Shown: positions 11,182 to 23,900 of the stretch, piece by piece | Layout: each line of letters opens with the position of its first letter | How positions within the stretch are numbered: position 1 is the first letter of the stretch | NCBI GenBank assembly: GCA_963555705.1 | Contig: OY743171.1 | Coordinates: 14,817,352 to 14,881,351 of the forward strand | DNA from: Ligustrum vulgare | Lineage: Eukaryota > Streptophyta > Magnoliopsida > Lamiales > Oleaceae | Direction of reading: 5' to 3' | DNA length: 64,000 nucleotides | Program-made: the position numbers and the translations under genes | Notes under the pieces: generated by a model | What the model saw: the letters and a program-made list of their open reading frames with translations, nothing else | What the model was told of the DNA's origin: nothing | The model's database searches: none

Positions 11182-13458
11182 TCAATGTTTGGCTGCTGTT
11201 GTTATACTTTTTGAAGGGTCTTGAATGTTGTCCAATTCGAGATTCTGCTCAAGATGCTCATCAGGATCTTCTAACTCACTTAGCAGCTCTTCCAACGTAT
11301 TGACTTCCTGAACTTCATCAAAATCTTTTGGTTGCCTACAAGCATTGAATATGTTAAGTTTCAAAGACATATTTCCAAAAGTCAACTTTAAAATACCACT
11401 CCTACAATTTATTAAAGCATTTGAAGTTGTAAGAAATGGTCTACCAAGAATAACAGGGATTTGAGGAGAAGTTTTAGGTGTACTTTGAACATCAATAACA
11501 ACAAAATCAACTGGATAGTAGAATTTATCAACTTGAACCAAAACATCCTCAATTATCCCTCTAGGCATCTTAATAGATCTATCTGCTAATTGTAAAATCA
11601 TGGGGGTAGGTTTAAGTTCACCTAGACCAAGTTGTGTATATACGCTAAAGGGCAAAAGATTTACACTCGAACCTAAATCTAGCAAGGCATGACCAATACG
11701 AGTGGTTCCTATCATACAAGCAATGGTTGGAGAACCAGGATCTTTAAATTTTTTAGGAGTTTGGCATTGTATGATAGAACTCATTTGTTCAGTTAAAAAT
11801 GCTTTGTTCTTAACAGCTAGCTTCCTTTTCACTGTACACAAATCCTTAAGAAATTTAGCATAGGCAGGGACTTGTTGAATTTCATCTAACAGAGGAATAT
11901 TTACCCTAACTTGCTTAAAAATCTCATGAATTTTCGTTTGATTTTTGGTCTTATTACCAGGTTGTAATCTTTGAGGAAAAGGGGCAGGGGGTGCACCTAC
12001 TATTGGCCTAGGTGGTTCCTGAACATCAGATAGAGATTTTAATACAGTATTATCAACAGGAGGTTCAACTTGCTTACCCACCAAGTTCTCTTTAGGTTCA
12101 GGAACTTGGATTTGCTTACCACTTCTCAAGGTAGTTACTGCTTTCACATGTCTCAGATTGGGCTCATCGACCCCATTGTATTGAGTTTGAGGATTAGGCA
12201 TTGGTTGAGCTGGAAACTTACCTTTTTCTGATGCACTCGCCTGAGTAGTCAGCTTTGTAAGCTGAGATCGGATGTCATTGATGGCCTGAGAGTTTTGATT
12301 GTTGATGGCAGCTTGGCTTTGCATGAATTGTTGGATTTGGTCTTCCAGACTTCTCTTCTGCGGTGGCATATATGGTGTTGGTTTTGAAGGTCCAGCATTG
12401 TTACCAACATTATTGCTTCCTCCTTGATCATTCCTCCAACTTAAATTTGGATGATTTCTCCAACCTGGATTATAAGTACTCGAATATGGGTTAGAATAAG
12501 GTTTGGAAATCATATTAACAGCAACAGATTGATCAAAATACATCTCTTTCAGTTGGGGAAGTACAGGACAATCAGAGGTTAAATGCTGTACATCATCACA
12601 AATTGAACATTTTTCTAAAATAGTGGAAGAGGAATTGACTTCATTCACTTTTTGAGTTTCCAAGCTTTCAAGTTTTCGAGTGATGACGGCCAATCGGGCA
12701 TTTATGTCATCATCTGCTCTAAGTGAATGAATTCCATTTCCAGATGCAATTTTTGGAAATTCAGTTTTTATTGTAACACCCCTATCAAACTCATCAATGT
12801 TATCCCAAGATTGGGCATTTTCAGCTAAATCATCAAAAAATGTAAAAACTTCATTCGGGTCTTTTGCAAAGAAATCACCATTACTCATGGTTTGCACGAA
12901 TTGTCTCATTTCTGGTCTGAGCCCTTCATAAAAAAATTTCGTTAACATCCATTTCTCATAACCATGATGAGGACAAGATAACAACAAATCTTTGAATCTT
13001 TCCCAACTAGTGTAAAAATTTTCATTATTCTTTTGGGAAAAATTCATGATTTGTCTTTGAATAGCGGTGGTTCTTTGTGGTGGAAAAATTTTTTTAATGA
13101 ACTCTTTCCGCATATTTGCCCAATTTGTAATTGAACTAGGCCTTAAAGAGTTAAGCCATGACTTAGCTTTATCCTTTAGTAAAAAAGGGAAAAGCTTGAG
13201 TCGAATGACTTCCTCAGTGCAATTTCTTTCAAGAAAAGTAAAACAAACCCCTTCGAATTCCTGGATGTGGTGATATGGACTCTCTGATGGCATCCCATAG
13301 AAGCGTGGTAGATGATCAATCATTCCCGGTTTGAAGTTGAATACCGCTGCATTTGCAGGCATCACTATGCATGACGGAGTGCTTGCCATCGTTGGAAAAA
13401 TGTAATCTCTAAGACTTCGAACGACTGGTGCCTCATTTGGATCTGCATTATTTGCCAT
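11182..13458 (-). CDS. Gag-protease polyprotein (Athila-1)
   Basis: This makes the capsid and nucleocapsid and the aspartic protease. I chose the ATG at 13458 (MANNADPNEAP) because this N-terminus fits the family; another in-frame ATG is at 13548. A gag core lies at about residues 15-240 (RFYGMPSESPYHH, WANMRKEFIKKIFPP). A zinc knuckle CSICDDVQHLTSDC gives C-x2-C-x4-H-x4-C. A disordered proline/glutamine-rich linker follows, then a retropepsin-like domain with DLGSS and ILGRPFLTT. The frame is intact over about 758 codons. It ends at 11182 in a frame different from pol, so either frameshifting or a lesion joins them. Confidence 0.88.
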   Translation of the reverse strand: MANNADPNEAPVVRSLRDYIFPTMASTPSCIVMPANAAVFNFKPGMIDHLPRFYGMPSESPYHHIQEFEGVCFTFLERNCTEEVIRLKLFPFLLKDKAKSWLNSLRPSSITNWANMRKEFIKKIFPPQRTTAIQRQIMNFSQKNNENFYTSWERFKDLLLSCPHHGYEKWMLTKFFYEGLRPEMRQFVQTMSNGDFFAKDPNEVFTFFDDLAENAQSWDNIDEFDRGVTIKTEFPKIASGNGIHSLRADDDINARLAVITRKLESLETQKVNEVNSSSTILEKCSICDDVQHLTSDCPVLPQLKEMYFDQSVAVNMISKPYSNPYSSTYNPGWRNHPNLSWRNDQGGSNNVGNNAGPSKPTPYMPPQKRSLEDQIQQFMQSQAAINNQNSQAINDIRSQLTKLTTQASASEKGKFPAQPMPNPQTQYNGVDEPNLRHVKAVTTLRSGKQIQVPEPKENLVGKQVEPPVDNTVLKSLSDVQEPPRPIVGAPPAPFPQRLQPGNKTKNQTKIHEIFKQVRVNIPLLDEIQQVPAYAKFLKDLCTVKRKLAVKNKAFLTEQMSSIIQCQTPKKFKDPGSPTIACMIGTTRIGHALLDLGSSVNLLPFSVYTQLGLGELKPTPMILQLADRSIKMPRGIIEDVLVQVDKFYYPVDFVVIDVQSTPKTSPQIPVILGRPFLTTSNALINCRSGILKLTFGNMSLKLNIFNACRQPKDFDEVQEVNTLEELLSELEDPDEHLEQNLELDNIQDPSKSITTAAKH

Positions 13459-13644
13459 TACTACCTGCTGATTTTCAAGAATTAAAAATTGGTTAGTGGA
13501 TTCCAATCTTACTAATCGCTTAGTATTATCTTGGAACCAAACGAACATAAACAATAAACAATATCAAGAATAGTAGTCGAACAAAATAATAATAAAAAAA
13601 TAAAAATAACAGAATTCAGCAAAAATATATTAACACCAAAATAA

Positions 13645-13662
13645 TCCCCGGAAACGGCGCCA
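13645..13662 (-). other. Primer binding site, tRNA-Asp type (Athila-1)
   Basis: The minus strand reads TGGCGCCGTTTCCGGGGA, six bases after the 5' LTR end. It differs by one base from the complement of the plant tRNA-Asp 3' end used by Athila elements. Confidence 0.88.
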
Positions 13663-13668
13663 AAAACT

Positions 13669-15343
13669 TGACTCGATGTTAAATCTACCCTCCAAGTATA
13701 AAGGGGTCAGGTTATAGCCTAGCAATAATCCAGGGTCATTCTTCCTAGGGATTTTATTGGTATCGTAATATTTACTAAATTCGAAACTTAAACTATGATT
13801 TCAATTATGTTAAAATGAATTTGAAGAGAATATAATTAAATTGCAATGAAAGGGAAATTTGAGTGGAGTTATTCTTTCGCTATCAATTGGGCTTTCAAAT
13901 AAGATTGGTGTGAATTTCTTGAAATCGATAAGATTTAAACATATTCGTACGAAAATTAGTCAATTTATTTTACGGCATTTAGTCGAGCATGTTGTGTGCA
14001 TAATCAATACATACCACATCAACGACATCAATCGAAGTAAAATAATTTGAAAAATTAAAACACTCGTTAATTATCATCAATCACAAGAATTATCTATAGA
14101 AAATTAACACTCACCCATTGAGGCTAGGAATAACTCCTCTCAAATATAATCTAGCCGGACATAATTAAATTAAACGAAATAAAATTCAAACAAACAATAA
14201 CCATTACTAAAAATTAAATTCAAGTTTATAAATTAAAAATTCAATAACCGAAATATATATCTAAAAATCAACTAACATCAATAATATAAAGTTATTTAAA
14301 CCAATGATTAAAACAACTAGAAGACTAAACAAAATAGGAATAAAACTAGAACCAATAACCCAAAACAATCAAGTTCAGCCTTTATTTTCGATGTAGGGAG
14401 GAGTTGGCTGCCGGAGTCTGGGGTCGGCTGCTGCTGGTGTAAACCGGAGTTGCTGTTGAAGACTGCAGGCTTGTGCTGGTGGATGGTCTGTGGCGAGAGA
14501 AGAGCTATGGCTGGTAGTGGTGCAGCTGAGGGAGAAGGCTGGCGGCTGGTTCCAGTTGGAGGTTGAGAATGGCGGTTGCTGGTTTGGTGGCTGATGGAAA
14601 GAATGGTTGCGGTTGGAAGAATGAAGATGGAAGGGATGAAGTGGGGCTGGCGGCTGAAGGTTGCTATTGGGACCTGAAACAGAATTCTTGCGGCTGCTGG
14701 GTCTTGAAGGTGGAGAGGGAGTTGAAAATCTAAAGACAGATTGAGGAAGAGGACTTGCGGCTGTATGGCTGAACGAAGGAGAACTGGCTGGTCAGTTTGT
14801 TGATGGAAAGAGACAGAGGAGATGAAGGAGAAGTGAGAGACGAGGCTAGCGGGTTGGTTGTGTGTGTGAGGGAGAGAGGCAGGTTGCTGGTTTTTGTGAG
14901 GGAATGAATGGCTTGCGGCTGGTTGAGTTAGAAGAAGACAGAGGATGAGGGAAAGCAACAACTGGGGGATGGAGGCTGTGGGCTGGAGAGGGAGAAGTGG
15001 AGTGCTGAGGCGTGAGGTTGAGGTGAAGAAGATAGCAGACAGAGAGTAGTAGGTTAGGTTGGTCGAGAGAGATAGAGGTGGGCTGGGAAATTCAAATTGT
15101 TTTTTTGGACTAAAGAATTGGGCCAAAAATGTGGGTTGGAAATTGAATTGGATATAAAAAGATTGTCCATTGTATTTCTGTAATTAAATAAACGAAATCA
15201 ATAGTCAATAAAATCAATTTAGAGTTTAAGAATTAAAATTAAATCTTTTATAAGTTTTACTCTAAATTACAAAATTTAAATCCCCAAAATTGTATTTTTC
15301 ATTTATTTACTTCTTTAAAATAAGTAAAATTGGACAATAATCA
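13669..15343 (-). repeat. Athila-1 5' LTR with a long sense reading frame
   Basis: The 1675-bp LTR drives the element's transcription. It contains an open frame in element sense at 14317-15126 (269 codons). The product is low in complexity, rich in Ser, Pro, Gln and Leu, with a hydrophobic C-terminal tail (LLVLVLFLFCLVF). I do not recognise a domain; it may be a compositional accident of a CT/CAG-rich tract, although the matching frame is mostly kept in the 3' LTR. Confidence 0.9.
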
Positions 15344-15348
15344 ATTAT
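15344..15348. repeat. Target site duplication of Athila-1, right copy
   Basis: ATTAT matches 4942-4946 exactly. Confidence 0.9.
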
Positions 15349-16084
15349 CGTTCATGTTCTTTCACTTATATCTTGATGCCCCACACTTTGGACACAAACG
15401 CAAGTCCTTATACTCATTTCGATACAGTATACAATCATTTGGACATGCATGTATCATCTCGATCTCCATACCCATCGGGCACAACAATTTGTTTGCCTCG
15501 TAGATTGAACTAGGAAGCTCATTATCCTCCGGAAGCATCTCTCGTAAAAGTTCCAGCAATGCTGTGAAACTCTTATCACTCCACCTATTGTTTGCTCTCA
15601 AGTTATACAATTTCAGTATAGTAGACAATTTTGTGAATTTATTACAACCAGAAAACAAAGGTTTCTCAGAATCTTTGAACAAGCTATCAAATATATGAGG
15701 TTTTTCAATGAATTCCCCTTATATATCATGCATCATTTCGTCTATCATGTCATTCTCGTCATTTTCCATGTCATTCTCACCAATATTGCTCAAATTATTC
15801 TCCTCCTGATCACCAACATCATCACCAATGCTCATCCTAGGAAGCATACTCTCACCATGTCATACCCATTGTGTATAACCTTCCTTAAACCCACGACGAA
15901 TCAAATGGCTCTTCACTTGCTCAAAACTACGAAACTTTCTTAGATTCTTACAATCATAACAAGGACAAAAAATCATTGCTTCACCTTTCTTTCCCCTGTG
16001 TTTGTCCGCACATTTCATAAACTCTTCAACACCTTTTACATATTCATGTATATTACGCCTTCCATAGATCCAATCCTGATCCAT
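15349..16084 (-). pseudogene. TNP2-like transposase, N-terminal part (CACTA-A)
   Basis: The start codon is at 16084 (MDQDWIYGRRN). A transposase-associated zinc-type domain follows (CPCYDCKNLRKF...HLIRRGFKEGY), then an acidic Asn/Glu-rich linker and the block SDKSFTALLELLREMLP with CPNDCILYRNEYKDLRLCPKCG. At least two in-frame stops occur: after TQWV (a Trp codon changed) and in the linker. It continues after Athila-1 at 4941 and below. Confidence 0.8.
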
Positions 16085-17015
16085 ATCTAAATGACCTAAA
16101 TGTGAAGATATAATTAGAAAAAATATTAGTTTTGAGTTAATATTTTTCATGATAGAACCTTAAACCAACTATATATTAATGATTAAAATCAAATAAGATA
16201 ATTTATAAGATTGGAAACTTCATAATTTTATTAGGATGATTATATTCTATGTAGTTATTTATTTAGTATGGTCAATTCTGTACTAGTGAAAATCACTTTA
16301 AATTATAATTTTTATTTTTTATTTACAAAATCCTACAAAAATTTCGGCAGAATCTCCCCTATAAATTGGACTTAGCCAACCTGTAGGAGGAATAAAAATG
16401 CAACAATAAAACCAAAATGTTCAACCTCGACGTATTCAAAACACATACACAACTCCAGTTAAACTTCAACATCATCAACTAATCCAAAATTAATCCAAAA
16501 TCCATTTCCAATTCCTAAAAAGTCAAGCTAAGATTTCATAACTTAACATCCCATAATTTTAATAGAAGTCAAAAAATTCAAATATTACAATATATCCATC
16601 TACTAACTCAAAATCAACAATATAAAATTAACATCCAAACTAAAATAATAAAAAAGTCATTTAAACCAATTAGCATATAAAATCATAAATTCAATCACAA
16701 ACTAACAAATTAAATCAATTAATTACACACACACACATATAAATGTGTTTGTGTGTGTGTATATATATATATATATACATAAAGTAAGAGGAGGTGGGGT
16801 ACGAGGTGGGAGGGAGGGGGCGGGTCTCTCAAGGCCAGGGGAGGAGAGGTGGTGGCGGGGGATGCGCAGTGGAGGCGGGGGAGGCGCGGTATGGTAGAGG
16901 GGTTTTTTATTTTTGTAAGAGAAAGAGATATAGAGAGAGGGGAGGAATGTGGTGGTGGTGGTGGTGGTAGAGGTGGGTGTTGCCGACGGCTGGAATGGGG
17001 GTGGTGGTGGTGGTG
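16085..17015. other. CACTA-A 5' region upstream of the transposase
   Basis: This stretch has no gene. It holds a copy of the cross-class block at 16335-16390, AT-rich sequence, a CA/TG and TA microsatellite at 16725-16778, and a G-rich stretch (16785-17015) with GGT and GGCG runs. Equivalent G-rich stretches precede the transposase ends of CACTA-B and C, so this is probably the promoter and 5' leader side. Confidence 0.55.
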
Positions 17016-17320
17016 CACTAGTACAATTTTAGTCATTTGCGTCGGTTGTGGAAGTGACGCATATGGCGCAGACGTACATGGTGAAGGGAATATGCGTCGG
17101 TAATTTTCCGACGCAAAAAGTAAAAATATATGCATCTGTTGTACAAAAAATCGACGCATATAGTTAAAAAAAAGAATTAAGAATATGCGTCGGTTTTACA
17201 TGAAAATCGACGCTTATAGTACAACTATATGCGTCGGTTGCACTGTACAACCGATGCATATGTGTCGGTTTTACTTGAAAATCGATGCATATTCTTCTTC
17301 TTCTTTTTTTAAATCCAAAA
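17016..17320. repeat. CACTA-B left subterminal repeats
   Basis: Many direct and inverted copies of TATGCGTCGGTT-like units lie in the first 300 bp. In En/Spm elements such short subterminal repeats bind the TNPA-type protein. Confidence 0.75.
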
Positions 17321-17482
17321 TCCTGTTTAATATCAACCTCATCATTAACGGTAATTATCAACAACCAACAAATAATCAACAGTAATGCATAATAAAATTA
17401 TATAAGTCAACTTACAGTAATATTAATGATAGTTATTACAAATTTTCAGTACATATACATTAATTACATAAAAAATGAAAAT

Positions 17483-17790
17483 TTACATACAAGATTCATA
17501 GAAGTATTTAGCCCATAAATTTCTAACATCGTCCATCTCCTCTACTGAGTAAGAATTTTGATTAATTGCCTACAAACAGTTAAGATAAATTATTAGTTAT
17601 TTCTTAATAACTAATAAATAGATAATTAAACAGTTCGTTGTGTTTAATATTTAAAATACCTTATCTAAAGAAAATAATTGAAAATATTGTGTGACTATTT
17701 CATACATGTTTCTCATAACATAATAGCCACATTCAGAAACTCCGGGTTGCTGAGGACACTGAAATTTTCACATTAAAACTATAATTAGTA

Positions 17791-17861
<71 letters not shown>

Positions 17862-20774
17862 AATTATTCAAGAGTTTGTAGTAACTTTTAAATTGACATA
17901 CCGCAATTCGTTTCCAATTTACATTGCCTATACTCCTCTTGCCACCATTTATCTAAAATGTTTTAAGAGCCCTAATATTTGAATAAAAATGAATGATTAT
18001 GTATTTATAAAGAAATTTTGGCAGAATCTCCTCTATAAATTGAACATAACAAACCTATAGAGAGACCCTGGAATTAAAAACTATTTTAACTTCTCAAGAA
18101 TCACAACATGAACACATCAATTTCACCTCAAACTCGATAACAATTATATATATGGAAACTATCAAAACTTATCCACCACATACTGAACAAAAAAAAATAT
18201 CAAGGAAATATATAAATACTTACGTATTCAACGTTGGTCTGATTTGTATTCTACGCTTATTTTACCCCATTGAATCCAAGAAGTATATGATGTTGGTTTT
18301 AGAAAAATTCACTAGCAACATCCAATGATTTCTACGTAATATGAACGTATAAATACAACTTCAAATACCAAATGATTCGAACTGAGTAAGAAAGAATGAA
18401 TATTAATAGTCTTACTCTTGGAAGTACGGTGCGAGGATGTATTGCTTCGATTGCAAGGTCTGCATGATTTTAGCCATATACGTAGTGATGCTGTCAAAAT
18501 TATTTTTCACCTTACTTGACGCAATTTGTGACGGACACATAAATCCAACCGACTTGACGCTGATTTCCTCACACAACTCATGTAGGTACCTAAAAATAAT
18601 TAAATCAATAAATAAATGAATGATGAAAATTTAAATGGAATTTATAAATTTGTGTTAAGCAGTCTTACATCGTGTGTATTTGCAGGATAGATATATTCAA
18701 CCATTCCATTTTAAGCAAGTCGTCGATTGTAACGTAAATGTCTGTGTCGTCCGTATGATGAAACACATTTGCGTCTAAAGGCACAGTGAAAAAGTCAATA
18801 CCAACAGCTGTCCGAATGATCGCATTGTGCAACCTTTTGCAATCATCACCCAGACATTGTAACGTTGCATCGTCAACCAGGGAAGATCATCGGGTAGATG
18901 ACATTTCAGAACTTTTGGCCTTTTTTTGTTTGTTGACTTTTCCTGCGTGTAAAAAATTGTTATCATCATAATTCGTTTCATATAAATATCAAATAAAAAA
19001 TTTTACCGAAACTTTTATATAATTAAAAATTATTACCTCTCCTAACATAACCAGATGTTGAGGCCATTGACTGAAGTTTCCAATAACTTCCCCCACCGTG
19101 GTGTGATATTGAGATGGCACTGGTAAAGGATATGCTTCTGCACCACTTACAACATCATCAACCGCCACTTTAACATGATCGGTCAAGAGTGCTTGATGGT
19201 GCACCACAGTTTTAGGTCCAGATGGGAACACTGTCCCTCTCGCTACTATATGGAGCTCGTTATCATAACTTACGGCTAGACGACACGGTATCGGTTTCTA
19301 TTGTTCAACATGATGAAAATCATCCTTAGATCGTACAGTTGAAATCAGTTTAAAATGATATTCTACACATTCAAATAATTTAATTCACATTTGATACCTG
19401 AAGCCCACCATACGGATTTGGATCAACAAAATGCGACTGCTATGAGTTAGTGGTGGGGGAGTCGGAGTTATGTCCACATTGGCATCAACATTCAAGCCAA
19501 TGTGCTGAAGGATAGAATCATATTTTTGTTGCATACTATCGAACTTATTTTGCCACTCTGACCTGACTCGATCGGTCTCCCTCGTGATCATATCTTTAAC
19601 AGCATCTACCAACACGACCCCACTCGATCATTTTCTGGAACTATAGGGCTTGCCATAGACATCATTGATCGTGACTAGACACAATATCCCCTCACCCGTC
19701 CAGGATGCTCCTCCTTCCCAAGGGCTTCGGATAAGACATCATGGTGTCTAATTGGGACAAATGACCCTTGAGTGGCTTCCTCCCCTTTTTCAATCTGTTC
19801 CAAAATGAAAAAAAAAAAAAAAAGTGAGAATTTATTATAAGTACACTTCAGTAAATTTTAATTCACTATATGAAAAAATGAGCGGCTATACTTACAATTT
19901 TTTTCATACACCTCCCTCGTTTTCTCTTTGGGGATGTAGTAGGTTCCATCGTCTTTCTTCTTGGATTTTGCTCTAACCCAATCTAAATTGTGATCTTGGC
20001 TTAACATAGACGAGCTAATTGACCCACAAGAAGACGCAGTAGGCAGTGGGTCTATTTGAAGCCACTCTTGCCTTATCTCAACATACCCAGCTTGGCCTAT
20101 GGATGCTCATTCTGTAGTTGCCTTTCCTTAGCCTTTTGACTTTTTTCCTTCACAAAAAAATCACAATCTTTTAGTCTTTCAAATTAGTATAAAAATTGAA
20201 TAAGAATTGTGGCACTATACAAACCTTGAAAATCTCAGTCTCACGTTCCTTTTTGAATTTTTTCCATTGTTCCTTTGTCAAGAAATCGTACAGATGAGTA
20301 GGTGATGTATATTTCGGGTGCTCCTTGTTGATGAAATCACGCACCAACCTTGTTTTGAAGTCTTTCCAAAGCAAACCCGCAACTCTCAAAATAGTTTTTT
20401 TCATGTCGTCATCGGGTATGTTGAATTCCCTCTAAAATACAACAATAATATGCAATGTTATTTCAAAAATATTAATTACTATTAACTATATATACATATG
20501 TACACACACATATTTGATACCTTTATATCTTCCCAAATCATGTTCTTAAGGCCTTGATCAACTTGGTGTCGTCACTGATATTTATATCAACTTGAATACG
20601 GACCCAAGACCCAAGATAAGACTTGCAGTCCTCCTTATGTCGTCCGGTCGATCTACTGTGCTCATCAAATTCAATGACTTTCATTTCCTGCACCTTCTTC
20701 TTCATCTTTTTGCAAGTTGTTGGCCCTCTAGTCTTTTTCTTTTGGCTGATGGACTGATCATGATCAGATGACAT
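17483..20774 (-). pseudogene. Ulp1-like cysteine peptidase gene of CACTA-B
   Basis: This is an intron-containing second gene. The first exon starts at ATG 20774 (MSSDHDQSISQKKKTRGP). The C-terminal exons carry a C48/Ulp1-like peptidase signature: RNHWMLLV at about 18310-18335 (His), YFLDS (Asp) near 18290 and CPQQPGVSECGYYVM (Gln and Cys) near 17705-17760. The stop is at 17483. Middle exons match Transposase_24-like and DUF8039-like regions of the CACTA-C copy, but show frame disruptions, including a TAG after the VDHDQ-like block near 19620. Ulp1 peptidases remove SUMO-type modifiers; why CACTA elements keep one is not established. Confidence 0.7.
17789..17858. repeat. (GT)n-(GA)n compound microsatellite
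   Basis: A GT-rich run is followed by a pure GA run, within a Ulp1 intron of CACTA-B. Confidence 0.9.
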
Positions 20775-20946
20775 GGCTTTGAAAGTTACTATTCAACGTA
20801 CCTGCATGTATAACAACACAGAAATATATATGTAGCATATTAATTAGTGTTACCAAAATAAAAAAATAAATTTTTCAATGAATAGAGTATATATATAAAC
20901 AATATTACAAAGTATAAGAATGTAAATGACCTCACACAACTAATAA

Positions 20947-23900
20947 TCACGAACGATGATCAATCCACAATCCTTCTTCATGATCCCAATGCATGTAATC
21001 GGTTTTAAGGTTATCTTCCCCTGATGTTGTACCCATTTGTATACCAATAGAAAATGGAGGGGTTTAATTAAAGTGGTCATAGTCTTCTTCATCCACCACA
21101 TCACCAATGCCAATAATACGTCTCTTACCTTGAAGGACAATTGATCATTTAGTATCGACAGGATCAGAAACATAAAATCTCTGTTTCGCTTGTGATGCAA
21201 GAATGAATGGCTCATCATGATAGCTCAGCCAACCAAAATTCACCAAAGAAAAAACTAATTCATCCACCCGAACACCCCATTGGTTATCAACCCATTTACA
21301 TTGGAAGAGAAGAAACTTGAACTCCTTGTAATCAAGTTCCCAAATATCTTCAGTTACACCATAATAAGACATTGCAACATCTATTGGCTTGGTATCTTTG
21401 GCTCTGGAAAAATATCTTGATAATGCTACTTGTGTCACGCCACTATTTTACATCGTACTTTTACAATCTTGACGTTTTGTGTAAAATGTATACCCATTAA
21501 TGTCACATGCTTCATAAGACCTCAGTAGTACGCCATGGCCATACCATAACCACTTTATCGTTTCAGAAATAGTATTCGGCGTTTGTGACAACTCTTTCAT
21601 TACTAGATCTTTGAACCATTTTGCAAATGAGCGATTATGTTGATTAGTCACCCACTTTCATCTTTTGAAGGATTCTGCTGCCTTAAAATGGACATGTGCT
21701 GGTCCAAATATGGATAAACCTCAATTAGGTGTTGTAAGATAAGGAGGTGTGCTTTGTCTCGTAATTTAACACTAGGCAAGATTGTGTTGCATCCAATTGT
21801 ACCTTTACCTTCGAGTCTTCCCTCGTGATGCTTTTTAGGAATTCCAATAGCCTCAACACCATCCAGGTAATCACTGCAAAATTCGATAACCTCCTCAGCA
21901 GCATAACCTTTAATGATACTGCCTTCAGGTCTAAATCGATTTCTCACATATCCTTTTAATATTCCCATGTATCTCTCAAATGGATACATATACCTTAAGA
22001 AAACCGGACCACAAATCTTAATTTCTCTCACCAAGTGAACAAGAAAATGCACCATAACATCAAAAAATGATGGCAAAAAATACATTTCAAATTGACATAG
22101 AGTGATAACAATATAACCTGCAAATCATCCAACACCTCCGGATCAACAACTTTACTGCAAATTGCATTGAAGAAAAAACACAGTTTTATAATGACATGTC
22201 TAACATGTTTTGAAAGTATGCCTCGAATTGCAACTGGTGACAAGTGTTGCATTAAGACATGACAATCATGAGACTTCATACCAACCAATTTCAAGTCCTT
22301 CATCGACACAAGACTTTTGATGTTTGAAGAGTATCCAGATGGAACCTTAACAGCGCTTAAGCACTCACAAAAAGCTTGTTTTCTCTTTTCTAGACAAAGT
22401 ATAACAAGTTGGGGGTAAAAAGGTACGCTTTTCCGACTCTTGAGGTGCTAGCTTATCCCGTATCCCCATTTCTACCATGTCTTTTCTGACTGTGATACCA
22501 TCTTTTGCCTTTCCTTGAATGTTCAATAATGTCCCGATGATACTATCACATACATTTTTCTCCACGTGCATTACATCAAGGCAATGCCTTACTTGTAAAT
22601 GTTCCCAGTACGGTAGATCCCAAAATATGGATCTCTTCTTCCAAAGACTCTTCTGAGGAGGCTTAAAAGGTTTGCCAAACATGACATCAATATTTTTAAC
22701 CCGTTCATAAACCTCATTTCCTGTTAACGGCAAGCGGGAAAATCGAGTCTCGATTTTTCCATTGAAGGCTTTGTTCTTCTTTCGATAAGGGTGGTCAACA
22801 GGGAGAAAATTTCAATGACTCGTAAACACATTTTTCTTACAATTTTTCAGCCAAAGATCAACCCTATCTTCCTCACAAATGGGACATGGTTTAGCTCCTT
22901 TGTTTGTATATCCTGACAAGTTATCATAAGCTGGAAAATCATTTATGGTACAAAATATCATAGCACGTAAGGTGAAATTCATTTGGCTATGTGCATCAAA
23001 CACCGACACACTTTCATTCCAAAACAGCCTTAAATCTTCAATTAATGGCACAAGGTAAATATCTATGTCATTTCCCGATTGTTTAGGCCCTGATATTAGA
23101 AATGACAACATGATGTACTTGCGCTTCATACATAGCTAGGGGGAAATATTGTAAATTGCCAAAAGAATCGGCCATGTGCTATGTCGACTATTCATGTTAT
23201 CGTGTGGATTCATCCCATCTGTGCATAGTCCAAGCCTAAGATTTCTATCTTCGCCACCAAATTCGGGAAACTCAAACATCCTATTAATGTTCCTTCACTG
23301 AGGAGAATCGACCGAATGTCTTAGCTTCCCATCTTATTTCCTTGCTCCAGCGTGCCGCCGCATGTTCTTAGCATCATTTGCATTAGCAAACAAGCATTAA
23401 ATCTTGGTATTACGGGTAGGTACCACAACACCTTTTCCGGAGAGCCTTTCTTATCCTCACAATTATCATTTCCTTACTTTCACTTATACCTCGATGCCCC
23501 ACACTTTGGACATAGATGCAAGTCCATATACTCATTTCGATACAATACACAATCATTTGGACATGCATGTATCCTCTCGATCTCCATACCCATAGGACAC
23601 AACATTTTCTTTGCCTCGCAAATTGAACTAGGAAGTTTGTTATCCTCCGGAAGCATTTCTCGTAAAAGTTTCAATAATGCTGTGAAACTCTTATCACTCC
23701 ACCTATTCCTTGCTTTCAAGTTATACAATTTGAACACAGCAGACAATTTTTTGAATTTATTATAACCAGAAAACAAAGGCTTTTCAGAATCCTTGAATTG
23801 GTTATCGAATATATGAGGCTTTTCAATGAAATCTTCTTGTTTATCACACATCATTTCATCTATCCGATCATTACCCACATCAATCTCGTCATTCTCATTA

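Larger units (their letters stand above)
4947..15343 (-). mobile_element. Athila-like Ty3/gypsy retrotransposon (Athila-1), nearly complete
   Basis: The element is 10,397 bp with two LTRs of 1672 and 1675 bp, both TG...CA on the plus strand, and an exact ATTAT target duplication. Minus-strand order is 5' LTR, tRNA-Asp-type primer site, gag-protease, reverse transcriptase, RNase H, integrase, a long non-coding spacer, purine tract and 3' LTR. The tRNA-Asp primer and long spacer suggest the Athila lineage; no env-like frame is seen. It is inserted in the TNP2 gene of CACTA-A. I counted about 20 substitutions between the LTRs, so the insertion is recent. Confidence 0.92.

Noticed and set aside
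16719..17159. 146-codon frame rich in His, Pro and Ser in the G-rich leader of CACTA-A
   Set aside because: It crosses the CACTA-B terminus, is built from GGT/TGG and TA repeats and has no counterpart in CACTA-C.
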